Shown here: piece by piece, positions 16,696 to 26,100 of the stretch | How positions within the stretch are numbered: the first letter of the stretch is position 1 | Layout of the letters: each line of letters starts with the position of its first letter | Assembly (NCBI GenBank): GCA_036278935.1 | Contig: DASUKA010000014.1 | Span: 1 to 38,923, forward strand | Reading direction: 5' to 3' | Length of the DNA stretch: 38,923 nt | Source of the DNA: DASSNR01 sp036278935 | GTDB lineage: Bacteria > Gemmatimonadota > Gemmatimonadetes > Gemmatimonadales > Gemmatimonadaceae | Notes under the pieces: model-generated | Told to the model about the DNA's origin: nothing | Databases searched by the model: none | The model's input: only the letters and a program-made list of their open reading frames with translations | Program-made: the position numbers and the translations under genes

Positions 16696-17420
16696 ATGCG
16701 GCTCCGCAGCACGGCGGGCGTGAGCGCCTGCAGCGACGACGCCAGGAGGCTGAAGTAATCGGTGAGCAGAAGGACGCCGACCACGATGAGCAGCACGCCG
16801 CCGGCCCTGCTCACCCACACCAGATGGGCGCGCACGCGCGCATAGCCCGCCAGGAAGTGGTTGATGGCGAGGGCCGCGATCAGGAACGGAATGGCAAGTC
16901 CCAGCGAATACATCAACAGCAGGATCAACCCGCGTTGGAGATCGGCGGCGCTCGACGTGTAGATAAGGATGGAGCCCAGGATCGGCCCGATGCAGGGCGT
17001 CCATCCGGCTCCGAAGGCAACGCCCACGAGCACGGTGCCGAGGTAGCCCACCGGCTTACTGGCGAGATGCAGCCGCCGCTCCCGTGCCAGCGGGCCCACA
17101 TTGAATGCGCCGAGCAGGTACAGGCCGAAGCCGATGATCAGCACGCCGCCCACGCGGCTGATCCAATCGCGGTAGGCCAAGAGCGCGCGGCCGAGCACCG
17201 TGGCGGTGGCGCCGAGCGCCAGGAAGATGAGCGTGAAGCCGGCGATGAAGAGGAGGGAATGGACGAGGACCACTCGGCGTGAGCGCTGGACCTCCTCCAG
17301 GCTCATCCCGGTAATGAACGTGACGTAACTGGGAATGAGCGGCAAGACACAGGGGGAGAATACACTGAGCAGGCCGGCGGTGAACGAGACGACGACGCCA
17401 AATGTCGCGGTAGATTCCAT
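16692..17420 (-). CDS. ccdA: CcdA/DsbD-type thiol-disulfide transmembrane protein
   Basis: A 242-residue inner-membrane protein with about six hydrophobic helices that carries reducing equivalents from cytoplasmic thioredoxin to the periplasm, for cytochrome c maturation or thiol repair. The two redox cysteines are in the expected places: Cys24 in FSPCVLPLIPSY (first helix) and Cys143 in GWTPCIGPILGS (fourth helix). Length is normal for CcdA. The ATG at 17420 is preferred over an upstream in-frame codon at 17459, because it begins directly before the first helix. This start shares the bases CATG with the start of the divergent phosphodiesterase gene. No cytochrome biogenesis genes are in view. 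Confidence 0.93.
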   Translation of the reverse strand: MESTATFGVVVSFTAGLLSVFSPCVLPLIPSYVTFITGMSLEEVQRSRRVVLVHSLLFIAGFTLIFLALGATATVLGRALLAYRDWISRVGGVLIIGFGLYLLGAFNVGPLARERRLHLASKPVGYLGTVLVGVAFGAGWTPCIGPILGSILIYTSSAADLQRGLILLLMYSLGLAIPFLIAALAINHFLAGYARVRAHLVWVSRAGGVLLIVVGVLLLTDYFSLLASSLQALTPAVLRSRI

Positions 17421-19173
17421 GCACGCTCGCGAAGGGGAGCGGCGCGCCACGCGGCGCATGGGTCCGCTGCTCCGTTGGTACTATGCGCTGAAATATCGCG
17501 CCTTTCGCCGGGAACGCCGCGCATACGACGGGCGCCGCGGACTGATCGTGCTGCAGATCGACGCCCTCGCGCACGCCGACCTGCTCCGCGCCATGGAGCG
17601 GGGCTACTGCCCCACGCTCAGTCGCCTGCTGCGCGACGACGGATTCCAGATCCGCCGCTGGTTCTCGGGCCTCCCCTCCGCCACGCCCTACGCGCAGGCC
17701 GGCATCTTCTACGGGGAGAACGGCGGTATTCCGGCCTTCCGATTTTACGACAAGACCGCGCGGCGCGTGATCACATGCAACGTGCCGCACGGGGTGCAAT
17801 ATATCCGCGATCGCATCCACGTGCCGGGGGCGCTCGCTGGCGGATCGAGCTACGTCAACCTCCTGGATGGCGATGCGCAGACCGTGGCGTTCACCGTCGC
17901 GACGCGCGAGCGCATGTCGCTCTACCGCCGGCTGGGCGGCACGCGCATGGCACTGCTCATCGCGTTGCACCCCATCCGTGTGGCGCGCATGGCGGCGCAA
18001 TCGGCGGGCGAGTGGCTGCGCGAGGAATGGGGGAGGACGGTCGCCTCGTTCACCGGGCGCCTCACACACGCCGAAGGGATCTTTCCCTTCGTGCGCATCC
18101 TGTGCAACGTGATCGTGCGCGAGCTGCAGACCATGGCCATCACGCTGGACATCTACCTGGGCGTGCCGGTGATCTACAGCACCTACATGCAGTACGACGA
18201 GCTGGCACACCACTTTGGCCCGTCCAGCCGCCAAGCGCTCGGCGACCTGCGGCGCACCGACGCACGCATCAGGGAAATCTGGCGCATGGTCAATGCGGTG
18301 AGCTCGCGGCCATACGATCTGGTCATTCTCTCGGACCACGGGATGACGCCTGCGCACAGCTACCGCGTGACCTTCGGCGAGACGCTGGGGCGCACCGTGC
18401 GGCGGATCCTTCAGGGCGACCGTGTGCCTGCGGGCACGCAGTCGCTCAGGGTGCTGACGAGCGCGAGCGAGGATAGCGAGTACGCGGATCTGAGCGCGCA
18501 GATTGTCGAGGCGGTAGCGCAGGCCGCCTCTCCAGAGGAGGCGCCGCTCCGTCGCCGGTTGCGTCGCGTGCGCGACTGGGTGCGGAGCCGCTACGGCCTG
18601 CGCGAGCTGATTCTGCCCGAGAAGTACACGGTGGATGCGCGCGACGAGGTGGTAGTGACCTACAGCTCGTGTCTGGCGCTGGTCTATTTCGCCGACGTCA
18701 CCGCGCAGCTGGACCACGCCGCCATCATGGGTGATGCGCGGCGCGCGCATCTCTACGCGGCGCTGCGAGCCCACCCCGGCATCGGGCTGCTCGCCACGCG
18801 TCGCGATGGCAGGGTGCACCTGGAGAGCCGCGAGGGCGAGGCACGTATCGTGGGCGAGTGCGTGGAGGTGACGGCCGGCGAGAATCCGCTGGCCGTCTAC
18901 GGCACCGAACCGTACGTGGTGCGCGCGGTGCACGACCTGGTGATGCAGCCCAACGCCGGCGACATCGTGCTCTTCGGCGCCTACGATGGGCGGGATATCA
19001 TCTCGTTCGATGACCAGGTGGGCGCGCACGGCTCCGCGGGCGGCGACCAGATGTATCCCTTCCTCATCACGCCCCCGGAGCTGGACGTGGCGGCTGAGAC
19101 GATCGAGGATGCCCGCGACATTCACCGCGTGGTGATGGCCCCATACGCGAGGCTACCGCGGTCCGCCGGCTGA
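17419..19173 (+). CDS. Alkaline-phosphatase-superfamily phosphodiesterase (type I phosphodiesterase / nucleotide pyrophosphatase-like)
   Basis: A 584-residue metal-dependent hydrolase. The metal ligand Asp48 is in VLQIDALAHADLL and a Thr nucleophile (about Thr89) is in GLPSATPYAQAGIFYG. Later ligands are in YMQYDELAHHFGPSS, LVILSDHGM (Asp-His pair) and DDQVGAHGSAGG (His). There is no signal peptide, but amphipathic basic residues (7-40) may contact the membrane. Substrate is unknown; relatives act on nucleotide, phospholipid or polymer phosphodiesters. The ATG at 17419 overlaps the ccdA-like ATG; an in-frame ATG at 17458 is an alternative. The 3' end overlaps the convergent gene at 19153 by 21 bases. 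Confidence 0.85.
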   Translation: MHAREGERRATRRMGPLLRWYYALKYRAFRRERRAYDGRRGLIVLQIDALAHADLLRAMERGYCPTLSRLLRDDGFQIRRWFSGLPSATPYAQAGIFYGENGGIPAFRFYDKTARRVITCNVPHGVQYIRDRIHVPGALAGGSSYVNLLDGDAQTVAFTVATRERMSLYRRLGGTRMALLIALHPIRVARMAAQSAGEWLREEWGRTVASFTGRLTHAEGIFPFVRILCNVIVRELQTMAITLDIYLGVPVIYSTYMQYDELAHHFGPSSRQALGDLRRTDARIREIWRMVNAVSSRPYDLVILSDHGMTPAHSYRVTFGETLGRTVRRILQGDRVPAGTQSLRVLTSASEDSEYADLSAQIVEAVAQAASPEEAPLRRRLRRVRDWVRSRYGLRELILPEKYTVDARDEVVVTYSSCLALVYFADVTAQLDHAAIMGDARRAHLYAALRAHPGIGLLATRRDGRVHLESREGEARIVGECVEVTAGENPLAVYGTEPYVVRAVHDLVMQPNAGDIVLFGAYDGRDIISFDDQVGAHGSAGGDQMYPFLITPPELDVAAETIEDARDIHRVVMAPYARLPRSAG

Positions 19174-19923
19174 CGACGGCAGATGGGCGATCACCTGACC
19201 CTTCGCATCCAGAAAATCCAGTGTCGGTGTGCCCGCGGAGTCCACGCGCATGGTGATGCGCGGCCGGCCGCGCCGGTCCGACAGCACGACCGACGCCGTG
19301 CGCCCCGGCGCCTGCCCCACGAACACGCGCTGCTCGCCCACGAGTCCGCTGTCGCGCAGCGCCTGCACTGCGCGCCGCTGCGCCTCAGGGCTGCTCAATT
19401 TGCGGATCGCCTGCACGCGATCATACACCTCGGCCACAGGGACATCGGGACGATCCCACACGCGCAGTCCGGCTGAATACCGACCGTCATGCTCGCTGTA
19501 CTCGATGCCCACGGTCTGATCCTGATGGAAGCGATCGAAGAGCAACGATCCGCCAGCGCTCGGCTTGCCGTTCACGAGCTTCCCCTCGAAGCCCAGCCCG
19601 CCGTCTTCGTCCCCCTCGTCGTTGTAGAACAGCATGCCCGGGCTCGGCGCGACGGAGCGCTTCAGAGTCCGGCCGTCCACGATCGGATCGGGGAAGCGTG
19701 CCCGATTGGAGAGCACCATGTCGAGCTTTCCGTTCGGCTCTACGAGGTTGAGCCGCTGGACGTCGATCTCGTCGAAGCGCTGATGCGAGGGCGACCGCGC
19801 GAACGCCGCGAACGCGACGATGACAAGGGCCGTGGTGGTGATGAGCGCGTGCGCCTTCAGCAGCCGCACCTGCTTCCGCAGGGCGCGCACCTCCGAGTGA
19901 TCGGCAGGCTGGGGAGTGGGCAT
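19153..19923 (-). CDS. Membrane-anchored protein of unknown family, paralogue copy 1
   Basis: A 256-residue protein not assignable to a named family. One N-terminal helix (about 25-43) anchors a beta-rich outer domain. Shared blocks with copies 2 and 3 are RLNLVEPNGKLDMVLSNRAR, MLFYNDEGDEDGGLGFEGK, FDRFHQDQTV, SAGLRVWDRPDV, RVFVGQ and, near the end, MRVDSAGTPTLDFLDAKGQV. The alternating D/N-G-turn and hydrophobic pattern suggests repeated beta-hairpins. GGAG nine bases before the ATG supports the start. It is last in the leftward array, 101 bases after copy 2, and its 3' end overlaps the phosphodiesterase gene. It may act as a periplasmic scaffold or binding protein for the SusCD-linked system, but this is inference only. 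Confidence 0.8.
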   Translation of the reverse strand: MPTPQPADHSEVRALRKQVRLLKAHALITTTALVIVAFAAFARSPSHQRFDEIDVQRLNLVEPNGKLDMVLSNRARFPDPIVDGRTLKRSVAPSPGMLFYNDEGDEDGGLGFEGKLVNGKPSAGGSLLFDRFHQDQTVGIEYSEHDGRYSAGLRVWDRPDVPVAEVYDRVQAIRKLSSPEAQRRAVQALRDSGLVGEQRVFVGQAPGRTASVVLSDRRGRPRITMRVDSAGTPTLDFLDAKGQVIAHLPSSAGGPR

Positions 19924-20024
19924 CTACAGAATCTCCTGTACGTGGGATACGAGGGACAGCGTTGTCATCGAGCGATGGGGCCGCATGGCTGCCGACGACC
20001 GCTGAGAGCGCGGCGTGGCATGTG

Positions 20025-20786
20025 CTACCGCGCGGAATGTGCGCTGTCCGGCAGGCTGTACACGACGTGCTGCTGCGCATCGAGGAAGTCGATCCTTGGT
20101 GCCCCCAGCGAGTCGACGGTGAGCCGGAGCCGTGGTCGGCCCTGCGGATCGGACAGCATCACAATGGCCGCCTTGTTCGCATCCTTGCCGGCGTAGAGCC
20201 GCGGCGTGCCTGTGCCACCGAGGGCCACGGCGTTCGACTTGAGCTGCTGCAGGCGGCGGGTCTTCTCCGCCCCGTCGGGCAACGAGCGGATGGCCATCAC
20301 GCTGTCGGCAAATCCCTGAATCGAGACGGCTGCACGATCGGAGATCAACAGACCGGCGCGGCGCTTCCCATTGGCGTCCGCGTACGAGAGGGTAACGGTC
20401 TCGTCCTGGTTGTACTGATCGAAGGTCAGGCCGGCCGACGCCGAGTGCCCCTGCGCCGTGCGCTTGCCGGAGAAGACGAGCCCGCCGTCCTCGTTCCCTT
20501 CGTCGTTGTAGAAGATCATACCGGCGGCGTTGACGCCGTTCCCGCCACGCAGCGGGTACACCTTGCCGCCGATGACCAGATCGGGAAGTCGCGCACGGTT
20601 CGAGATCACGAGCCGTGGCGTGCCATCCTTCTCCACGACATTGATCCGCTCGACGTCGATCTGCTGAAAGTGCGGAATGCTGTGCGCCTGCCGGAACGCG
20701 GCAAGGCACACGACGACGAGGAGCGTGGTGGCGGCGAACGCATATGCCTTGAGGAAGCGGAGCGCCCGCCGTGTCTCGCCATCCAT
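20025..20786 (-). CDS. Membrane-anchored protein of unknown family, paralogue copy 2
   Basis: A 253-residue protein. One N-terminal helix lies at 15-31 (AFAATTLLVVVCLAAF) and is followed by the same blocks as in copies 1 and 3: RINVVEKDGTPRLVISNRAR, GMIFYNDEGNEDGGLVFSGK, FDQYNQDETV, RRAGLLISDRAAV, RLYAGKD and LTVDSLGAPRIDFLDA. It is closer to copy 3 than to copy 1 in the FDQYN block. GGAGAG seven bases before the ATG at 20786 supports the start. It follows the HExxH peptidase gene by 99 bases and precedes copy 1, on the same strand. No catalytic motif is seen; most conserved positions are Gly, Asp and hydrophobic, as in structural or binding folds. Confidence 0.8.
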   Translation of the reverse strand: MDGETRRALRFLKAYAFAATTLLVVVCLAAFRQAHSIPHFQQIDVERINVVEKDGTPRLVISNRARLPDLVIGGKVYPLRGGNGVNAAGMIFYNDEGNEDGGLVFSGKRTAQGHSASAGLTFDQYNQDETVTLSYADANGKRRAGLLISDRAAVSIQGFADSVMAIRSLPDGAEKTRRLQQLKSNAVALGGTGTPRLYAGKDANKAAIVMLSDPQGRPRLRLTVDSLGAPRIDFLDAQQHVVYSLPDSAHSAR

Positions 20787-20885
20787 GTGACTCTCTCCGG
20801 TGAACGTGGGGGACGGCCGTTTCTATGGATCGTTCAATCGCTGCGCGTAGCTGACGGCGCGCACGCAAGAACGTGTGCTGACGGG

Positions 20886-23183
20886 TCATCTGGCATCCGC
20901 ATCGGGCAGGCGCAGGATCGGCTTGACGGTGCGCATGCCCGCGATCGCGGTCTCATCGCCGTGGCCCGCCTTGACGGCGGCCAGGGCCTCCTCGTCCGAC
21001 GGGCGCTTGCCGTCCACCACCCAGAGCCAGAGATAGCGTCCCTCGGTGAGTGGCATCTCGACGGTCCATACATCGCCGTGGCGCGTAGCCGGGACCGGCT
21101 TGATGAGGAAGTTTCCGAACAGCGCCACCGTCTTCGCCGCGGGCGTTCGAAGCGTGAAGCGCACCGTATCGCCCCAGTGCCGGCGGAGCAGAAAGTGGTG
21201 GTCCGGATCAACGCGCACCTGCGTGACCGGGCCAAGCGCGCCGAGATTCACCGTGTCGGCGCGAGTCGTCAGGTGCACCTGCCTGCGGACCGCGCCCGAT
21301 GGCGTGGCGAGCTCCACGTCGAGCGGCAGATCGAAGGGCACCGTGGGCTGCGTCTGCATCACTATCAGCGCGTGACCCGCGACGCGTGCCGTAACATCGG
21401 GGATGTACGTCTCGGAGAGCCACGGCATGATGAAGGGCGCGAGGTCGCGTCCGGCCGCGTGCGACATGTCGGCGATGAATTCCTGATACCCGTCGGGGCC
21501 GTGACCGGAGTGCGCGATGTACGCCCGCATCCCGCGATCGAACACCGAGTCGCCCAGCATCTCGTTGAGCGAGTGGAGAATCCACGACCCCTTGTAGTAG
21601 TGGATGCGCCCGTTGTCCGGGTTGCCGAGGATGCTCTGCTTGCCCTCGAAGCCGCCGAAGTAGCCGTTCCGGTCGCGCCCGGTGACGTAGGAAGTGCGCA
21701 TGCGTTCCCAGAACGCGCGCTCCATCGCGGGCCCGTAGACGTCGCCCAGGAGCAGCGACTCCGAATACGATGCCCACCCTTCCGTGAGGAAGTTGGCCGC
21801 GAGACCGGTGGCGTTCATCGTCCATCCGTGCGAGGTCTCGTGCGCGAAGACGAAGGACGGACCGAGCGCCGTTTCGTCCAGCGACGTGGCGTTGCCGGCG
21901 GAGATCACCGCGTTGTTCATGCGCACCGTGAAGCCGCCATTGCCCAGTGCCCGGTCTTCGACCACCGCGAGGTAGTGCGACGGCAGCAGCGGGATGCCGA
22001 ACCGGGGAACCAACACGTGGTAGACGCGGGCCGCCAGGGCGGCGAGCGTATCGTGCGAGAAGTGGAACGACGGCGTGAGAAAGGTCTGGAACCGCAACGC
22101 GCCGATCTGCGTCGTCACCGGGCGCCAGTCGCGGTCGTAGATGAGCGCCAGCAGGAACTCCGGATGCATGCTCTCGCCATGCACCGTCCGGACGCCGTTC
22201 GCCACGCGCTCCGTCTGCGGCACTGTGGTCGTGAGCTGATACGTGGCCGGGATGGTGGCGGTGACGGAGAGCTGCGCCAGGTCGTGCCCGCTGTCGTAGC
22301 CGAAGAACGGGTGCCACACGTCGGTGTTGTTGAGCGCGCCGTATGCGCGCGCGGTATCAGCCTGCGCTGTGTTCGCGGCATGCGCGGCTGTAGCCGACCC
22401 GGATGCCGTCGCTCGATGCTCATTCGCGATCGCATAGCGCAGCACCAACCGCAAATTCTTACGAGGCGGCGCCTTCACCCAGAGCACACCGCCGCCGAAC
22501 AGGTGCTCGGCCGGGTTGCCATCCAGCTGCACGGTGGCGAGCTGAGCGGCGTTGTTCAGGCGCATGGCGAGTCCAAACGGGCTACCGATATCGATCGCGA
22601 GCGTATCCACGATCGTACTCCCCGTGCCCGGTGCGAGTGCGACGTGCAGCGTCTGCGCGCGAATGAAGTTCGCCGTATCGAAGGGGATCTGGCGCGTGAG
22701 ACGCCACACGCCGCCGGAGTCCGCCGCTTCATACAACCCCGAGAAGCGGCGCACCAGATTCGTCACGTTCCCACCGGTCTCGAGGCCCGCGCCGCGTCCC
22801 GGGCGCATCGTGCCCGTGATGAGGAGCACAGCATGCCGCCCATCCTTCCACAGCACCCGGTGCGGGCCTGGTCCTCGGGTCGCGTTCCGCCTCAGCGCGT
22901 ACTCCACCTCGGCGCGTCCGAGCGGATCGGGGTACACGCTGTCGAAGCCGGCCTGCGTGCCCGTGGCGAAGCGCGCCACCACCAGCCCCGCCAGTGAATC
23001 CGGCGTGGGCGCACCCTCAACCACGTGCGCAGGCTGCGGCAGATGATACGCGGGGGCGGCATGCGCGCCGGGAGTGTTCCCCGTTCCCGCGGCAGAGCAG
23101 GCGCCGATCCCCACGAGGCCATACAGCGCCGCGCTCGCGAGCGCGGCGCGCACCGGACGTGGCGCCCCGTGCGGCCCGCTCAT
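20886..23183 (-). CDS. Exported HExxH (M1/M61-like gluzincin) peptidase with C-terminal CBM48-like domain
   Basis: A 765-residue exported metallopeptidase. A hydrophobic signal (13-28) ends near Cys29 (GIGAC), a weak lipobox. The catalytic zinc site is HETSH (448-452) in FAHETSHGWTMNATG, with third ligand Glu468 in FLTEGWASYSES, 15 residues later. The N-terminal half resembles the beta-sandwich that precedes M1/M61 domains. The last 90 residues (about 676-725) read like an isoamylase-N/CBM48 module: FTLRTPAAKTVALFGNFL, then WTVEMPLTEGRYLWLWVVDG. Its ATG overlaps the Asp-box gene's stop (ATGA), so the two are coupled. A paralogue starts at 37178. Substrate is probably peptide, inferred from fold only. 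Confidence 0.85.
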   Translation of the reverse strand: MSGPHGAPRPVRAALASAALYGLVGIGACSAAGTGNTPGAHAAPAYHLPQPAHVVEGAPTPDSLAGLVVARFATGTQAGFDSVYPDPLGRAEVEYALRRNATRGPGPHRVLWKDGRHAVLLITGTMRPGRGAGLETGGNVTNLVRRFSGLYEAADSGGVWRLTRQIPFDTANFIRAQTLHVALAPGTGSTIVDTLAIDIGSPFGLAMRLNNAAQLATVQLDGNPAEHLFGGGVLWVKAPPRKNLRLVLRYAIANEHRATASGSATAAHAANTAQADTARAYGALNNTDVWHPFFGYDSGHDLAQLSVTATIPATYQLTTTVPQTERVANGVRTVHGESMHPEFLLALIYDRDWRPVTTQIGALRFQTFLTPSFHFSHDTLAALAARVYHVLVPRFGIPLLPSHYLAVVEDRALGNGGFTVRMNNAVISAGNATSLDETALGPSFVFAHETSHGWTMNATGLAANFLTEGWASYSESLLLGDVYGPAMERAFWERMRTSYVTGRDRNGYFGGFEGKQSILGNPDNGRIHYYKGSWILHSLNEMLGDSVFDRGMRAYIAHSGHGPDGYQEFIADMSHAAGRDLAPFIMPWLSETYIPDVTARVAGHALIVMQTQPTVPFDLPLDVELATPSGAVRRQVHLTTRADTVNLGALGPVTQVRVDPDHHFLLRRHWGDTVRFTLRTPAAKTVALFGNFLIKPVPATRHGDVWTVEMPLTEGRYLWLWVVDGKRPSDEEALAAVKAGHGDETAIAGMRTVKPILRLPDADAR

Positions 23184-26100
23184 CGTGGCACCCGCACCGG
23201 CTTGATCGCCGCGGCGGGAAGATCGCCGAGCTTTGCGCGCAATCGCGGCAATGTTTTCGTGATGATGTCGTTGAGCGTCGCGATGCCGGCGCGCACGCCG
23301 GACACGGCGCGGTCCAGCGTGCGCTGCTCGGCCTCGGTGGGCGCGGTAGATGACGACTCGAGTCCGCCCAGCAGGTCGAAGCTCTGACCGACAGGGCTGG
23401 AATACCCCGGGCTGAGCCTCCGCGCCACCGCCCGGAGCTGCGTCTGCACTTGCGCGAGCAGACTGTCGTGCTGCGCCGACGGCGCGTGGCGCTTGAGCAG
23501 AGCGGCGATGTGCGTGTACTCGCTGTCGACCGCCGCCATGGTGCTCCGGCCGTCGGCCACCACGCGGCTCAGGGAGTCGATCCGCGCCTCCATCGTCGCG
23601 CGCGCGTGCAGTGCCTCCGGCGTGGCCAGAGCGTTCGGATCGGTGCGCACCTGCACGGGCTGTGACACCGTCTGCCCACGCGCGCGCAGCGTCACCGTGT
23701 AGCTGCCGGCCGGCACATAGGGCGCGCGATACGCGCCGTAGTACCCGGAGTCCTCCGCCGCTGGCACGAACGCGAGCTGCCCATGGAGATCCCAGACGAT
23801 CCGGTGCATGCCCGGCGTACCAGGACCCGAGAGATCGCGGACGACAGTGCCCTGGGCATTGGTGACCTGAATGCGCGCAGATGTCGTGTCATGCTGGCCG
23901 CCACCCGCGAGGTCATACGTGATGAGCGCACCCACGGGCGTGTTGGGCGCCCGAAAGACGCGCGCGCCGAGCGGATTGTCCCGCCACTGATAGACCTCGG
24001 TCGCTCGGCGCATCGGAAAGAGCTGTGCGGCACCCTGCGGTCGCGCGGGATCGCCTGCCTCGAGCGCTCGGATGTCATCCAGGATGATGACGCCGCGCCC
24101 GTACGTGGCGAGAATGAGATCGTTCGTCCGCTCGTTCACGACGATGCGATCGACCTTCACATGAGGCAGGCTCCCACCCGGGAAGGCCCAGTGGCGCCCG
24201 CCATCGAACGACCAGTAGAAACCGAACTCCGTGCCGGCAAAGAGGAGCTGTGGATCGCGCGGGTCCTCGGCGAGCGTCGTCATCACGTCACCGGCAGGAA
24301 GGTTGCCAGCGATCGAGTGCCAGCTGGCGCCGCCGTCGTTGGTCATGAAGACGTACGGCGTCATGTCGTCGCTGTAGTGCCCGTCGAAGGTGACGTACGC
24401 GGTCCTCGCGTCGTGCGGCGATGCGAGCACACTGCTCACCCAGCGCGGGCCGGGCAGATGGAAGCGCGACGTGAGGTTCGTCCAGTGCGCGCCACCATCG
24501 GTGGTCATCTGCACATTCCCATCATCGGTGCCGACGTACAGCGTACCCTTCGCCCTGGGCGATTCGCTGATCGTCGTGATGGTGCCGTAGAAGTTGATGC
24601 CGTCGTCGCGGGAAAGCGTGGTGCGGTCGCGCGGGGGGATGCCCGCTCCGAGGCTCAGCGTCCGCCACTTCTGGTTCCTGGTGAGGTCCGGACTGATCGC
24701 CTGCCAGGTCGTCCCGTGGTCGGTGGTCTTGAGCAGCCGATTGGCCCCGTAGTAATACGTGTGCGGATCGTCGGGCGAGACGAGGATGGCGGTGTTCCAG
24801 TTGAAGCGGTAGCCGTGCGCGCTATCCGCCGCGACCGGCGTGATGCGCCGCTCCTCGCGCGTCTCGAGATCGGTCACGTAGCCGCGGCCGTTCTGCGAAT
24901 TCGTGTAGACCAGGCGTGGGTTCGTCGGATCGGCCGCCACCTGAAATCCGTCGCCGTAGCCGATGAAGGCGACCTGATCGTCCGTAAGCGCGCCGCGCGA
25001 GTACGTGCCGCTCGGAAAGGCGAACGTCCCGTTGTCCTGCACGCCGGCGTAGATCCAGTACGGCTCGCGTGTGTCGATCGAGATGTCGTACAGCTGACCG
25101 ATCGGCAGATTATTGACGTAGTCCCAGTGCCGGGCGGCGTCCTGCGTGATGAACACGCCGCCGTCGGTACCGAGCATCATGTGGGCCGGCTGTGTGGGAT
25201 CGATCCAGAGGGCGTGCGTATCGGCGTGCACGAAGCGGAAGACCGAATCTGTCGTGAAGGTCTTGCCGCCGTCGATGGACGTGTAGAGGAAGGTCGCGAG
25301 GAGCCACACGTGATCGGGGTTCGTGGGGTCCACTCGGATCTGGCTGAAGTACAATGGGCGCGGATCGAGATCGCTCTCTTTCGTCCAGCTCGCGCCGCGG
25401 TCGTCGGAGCGGAACACGCCGCCGTGGCGATTCTCGATCACCGCGTAGACGATGTTCGGGTTGCTCTTCGAGATGGCGATGCCGATGCGCCCGGTGGGGC
25501 CGCCCGGCAGCCCGGCGGTGATGCGCTGCCAGCTGTCCCCTCCATCGAGCGAGCGCCAGAGCCCGCTGCCGGCTCCGCCGCCGGAGAAGCCCCAGGCGCG
25601 GCGACGGCGTTCGTACGTGGCCGCGATGAGCGTATGCCCATCGGGCGCCATCGCCACGTCCGTTACGCCGGTGTTCTCGTCCACGCCGAGCACCTTTCGC
25701 CACGTGTGACCGCCATCGCGCGTGCGATACAGCCCGCGCTCTTCGTTCGGTCCCCACAGATGGCCGACCGCGGCCACGAACACCGTGTTCGGGTCGTGCG
25801 GATCGATGACCACCCGCCCGATGCTCTGCGTCTGCGTCAAGCCCATGTGCTGCCAGGTGGTGCCGCCATCCAGCGAGCGATACACGCCGTCACCCCATGT
25901 GGAGGTCTGGCGGTTGTTCGCCTCTCCCGTTCCTACCCACACGACGTTCCGGTCGCTGGGCGCGATGGCGATGTCGCCGATGGAAAGCGCGGTGCCGTAG
26001 GCATCGAACACAGGCTGCCACGTCACCCCACCGTTCCTGCTGCGAAACACACCGCCCGAAGCGCTGCCCACGTAGATGATCCGGGGATCATCAGCCACCG

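Noticed and set aside
19962..22997. A plus-strand open frame of about 1000 codons opposite the peptidase and unknown-family genes
   Set aside because: Rich in Arg, His and Val with no family pattern. The opposite strand encodes clear proteins with signal peptides and HExxH motifs. High GC explains the open antisense frame.
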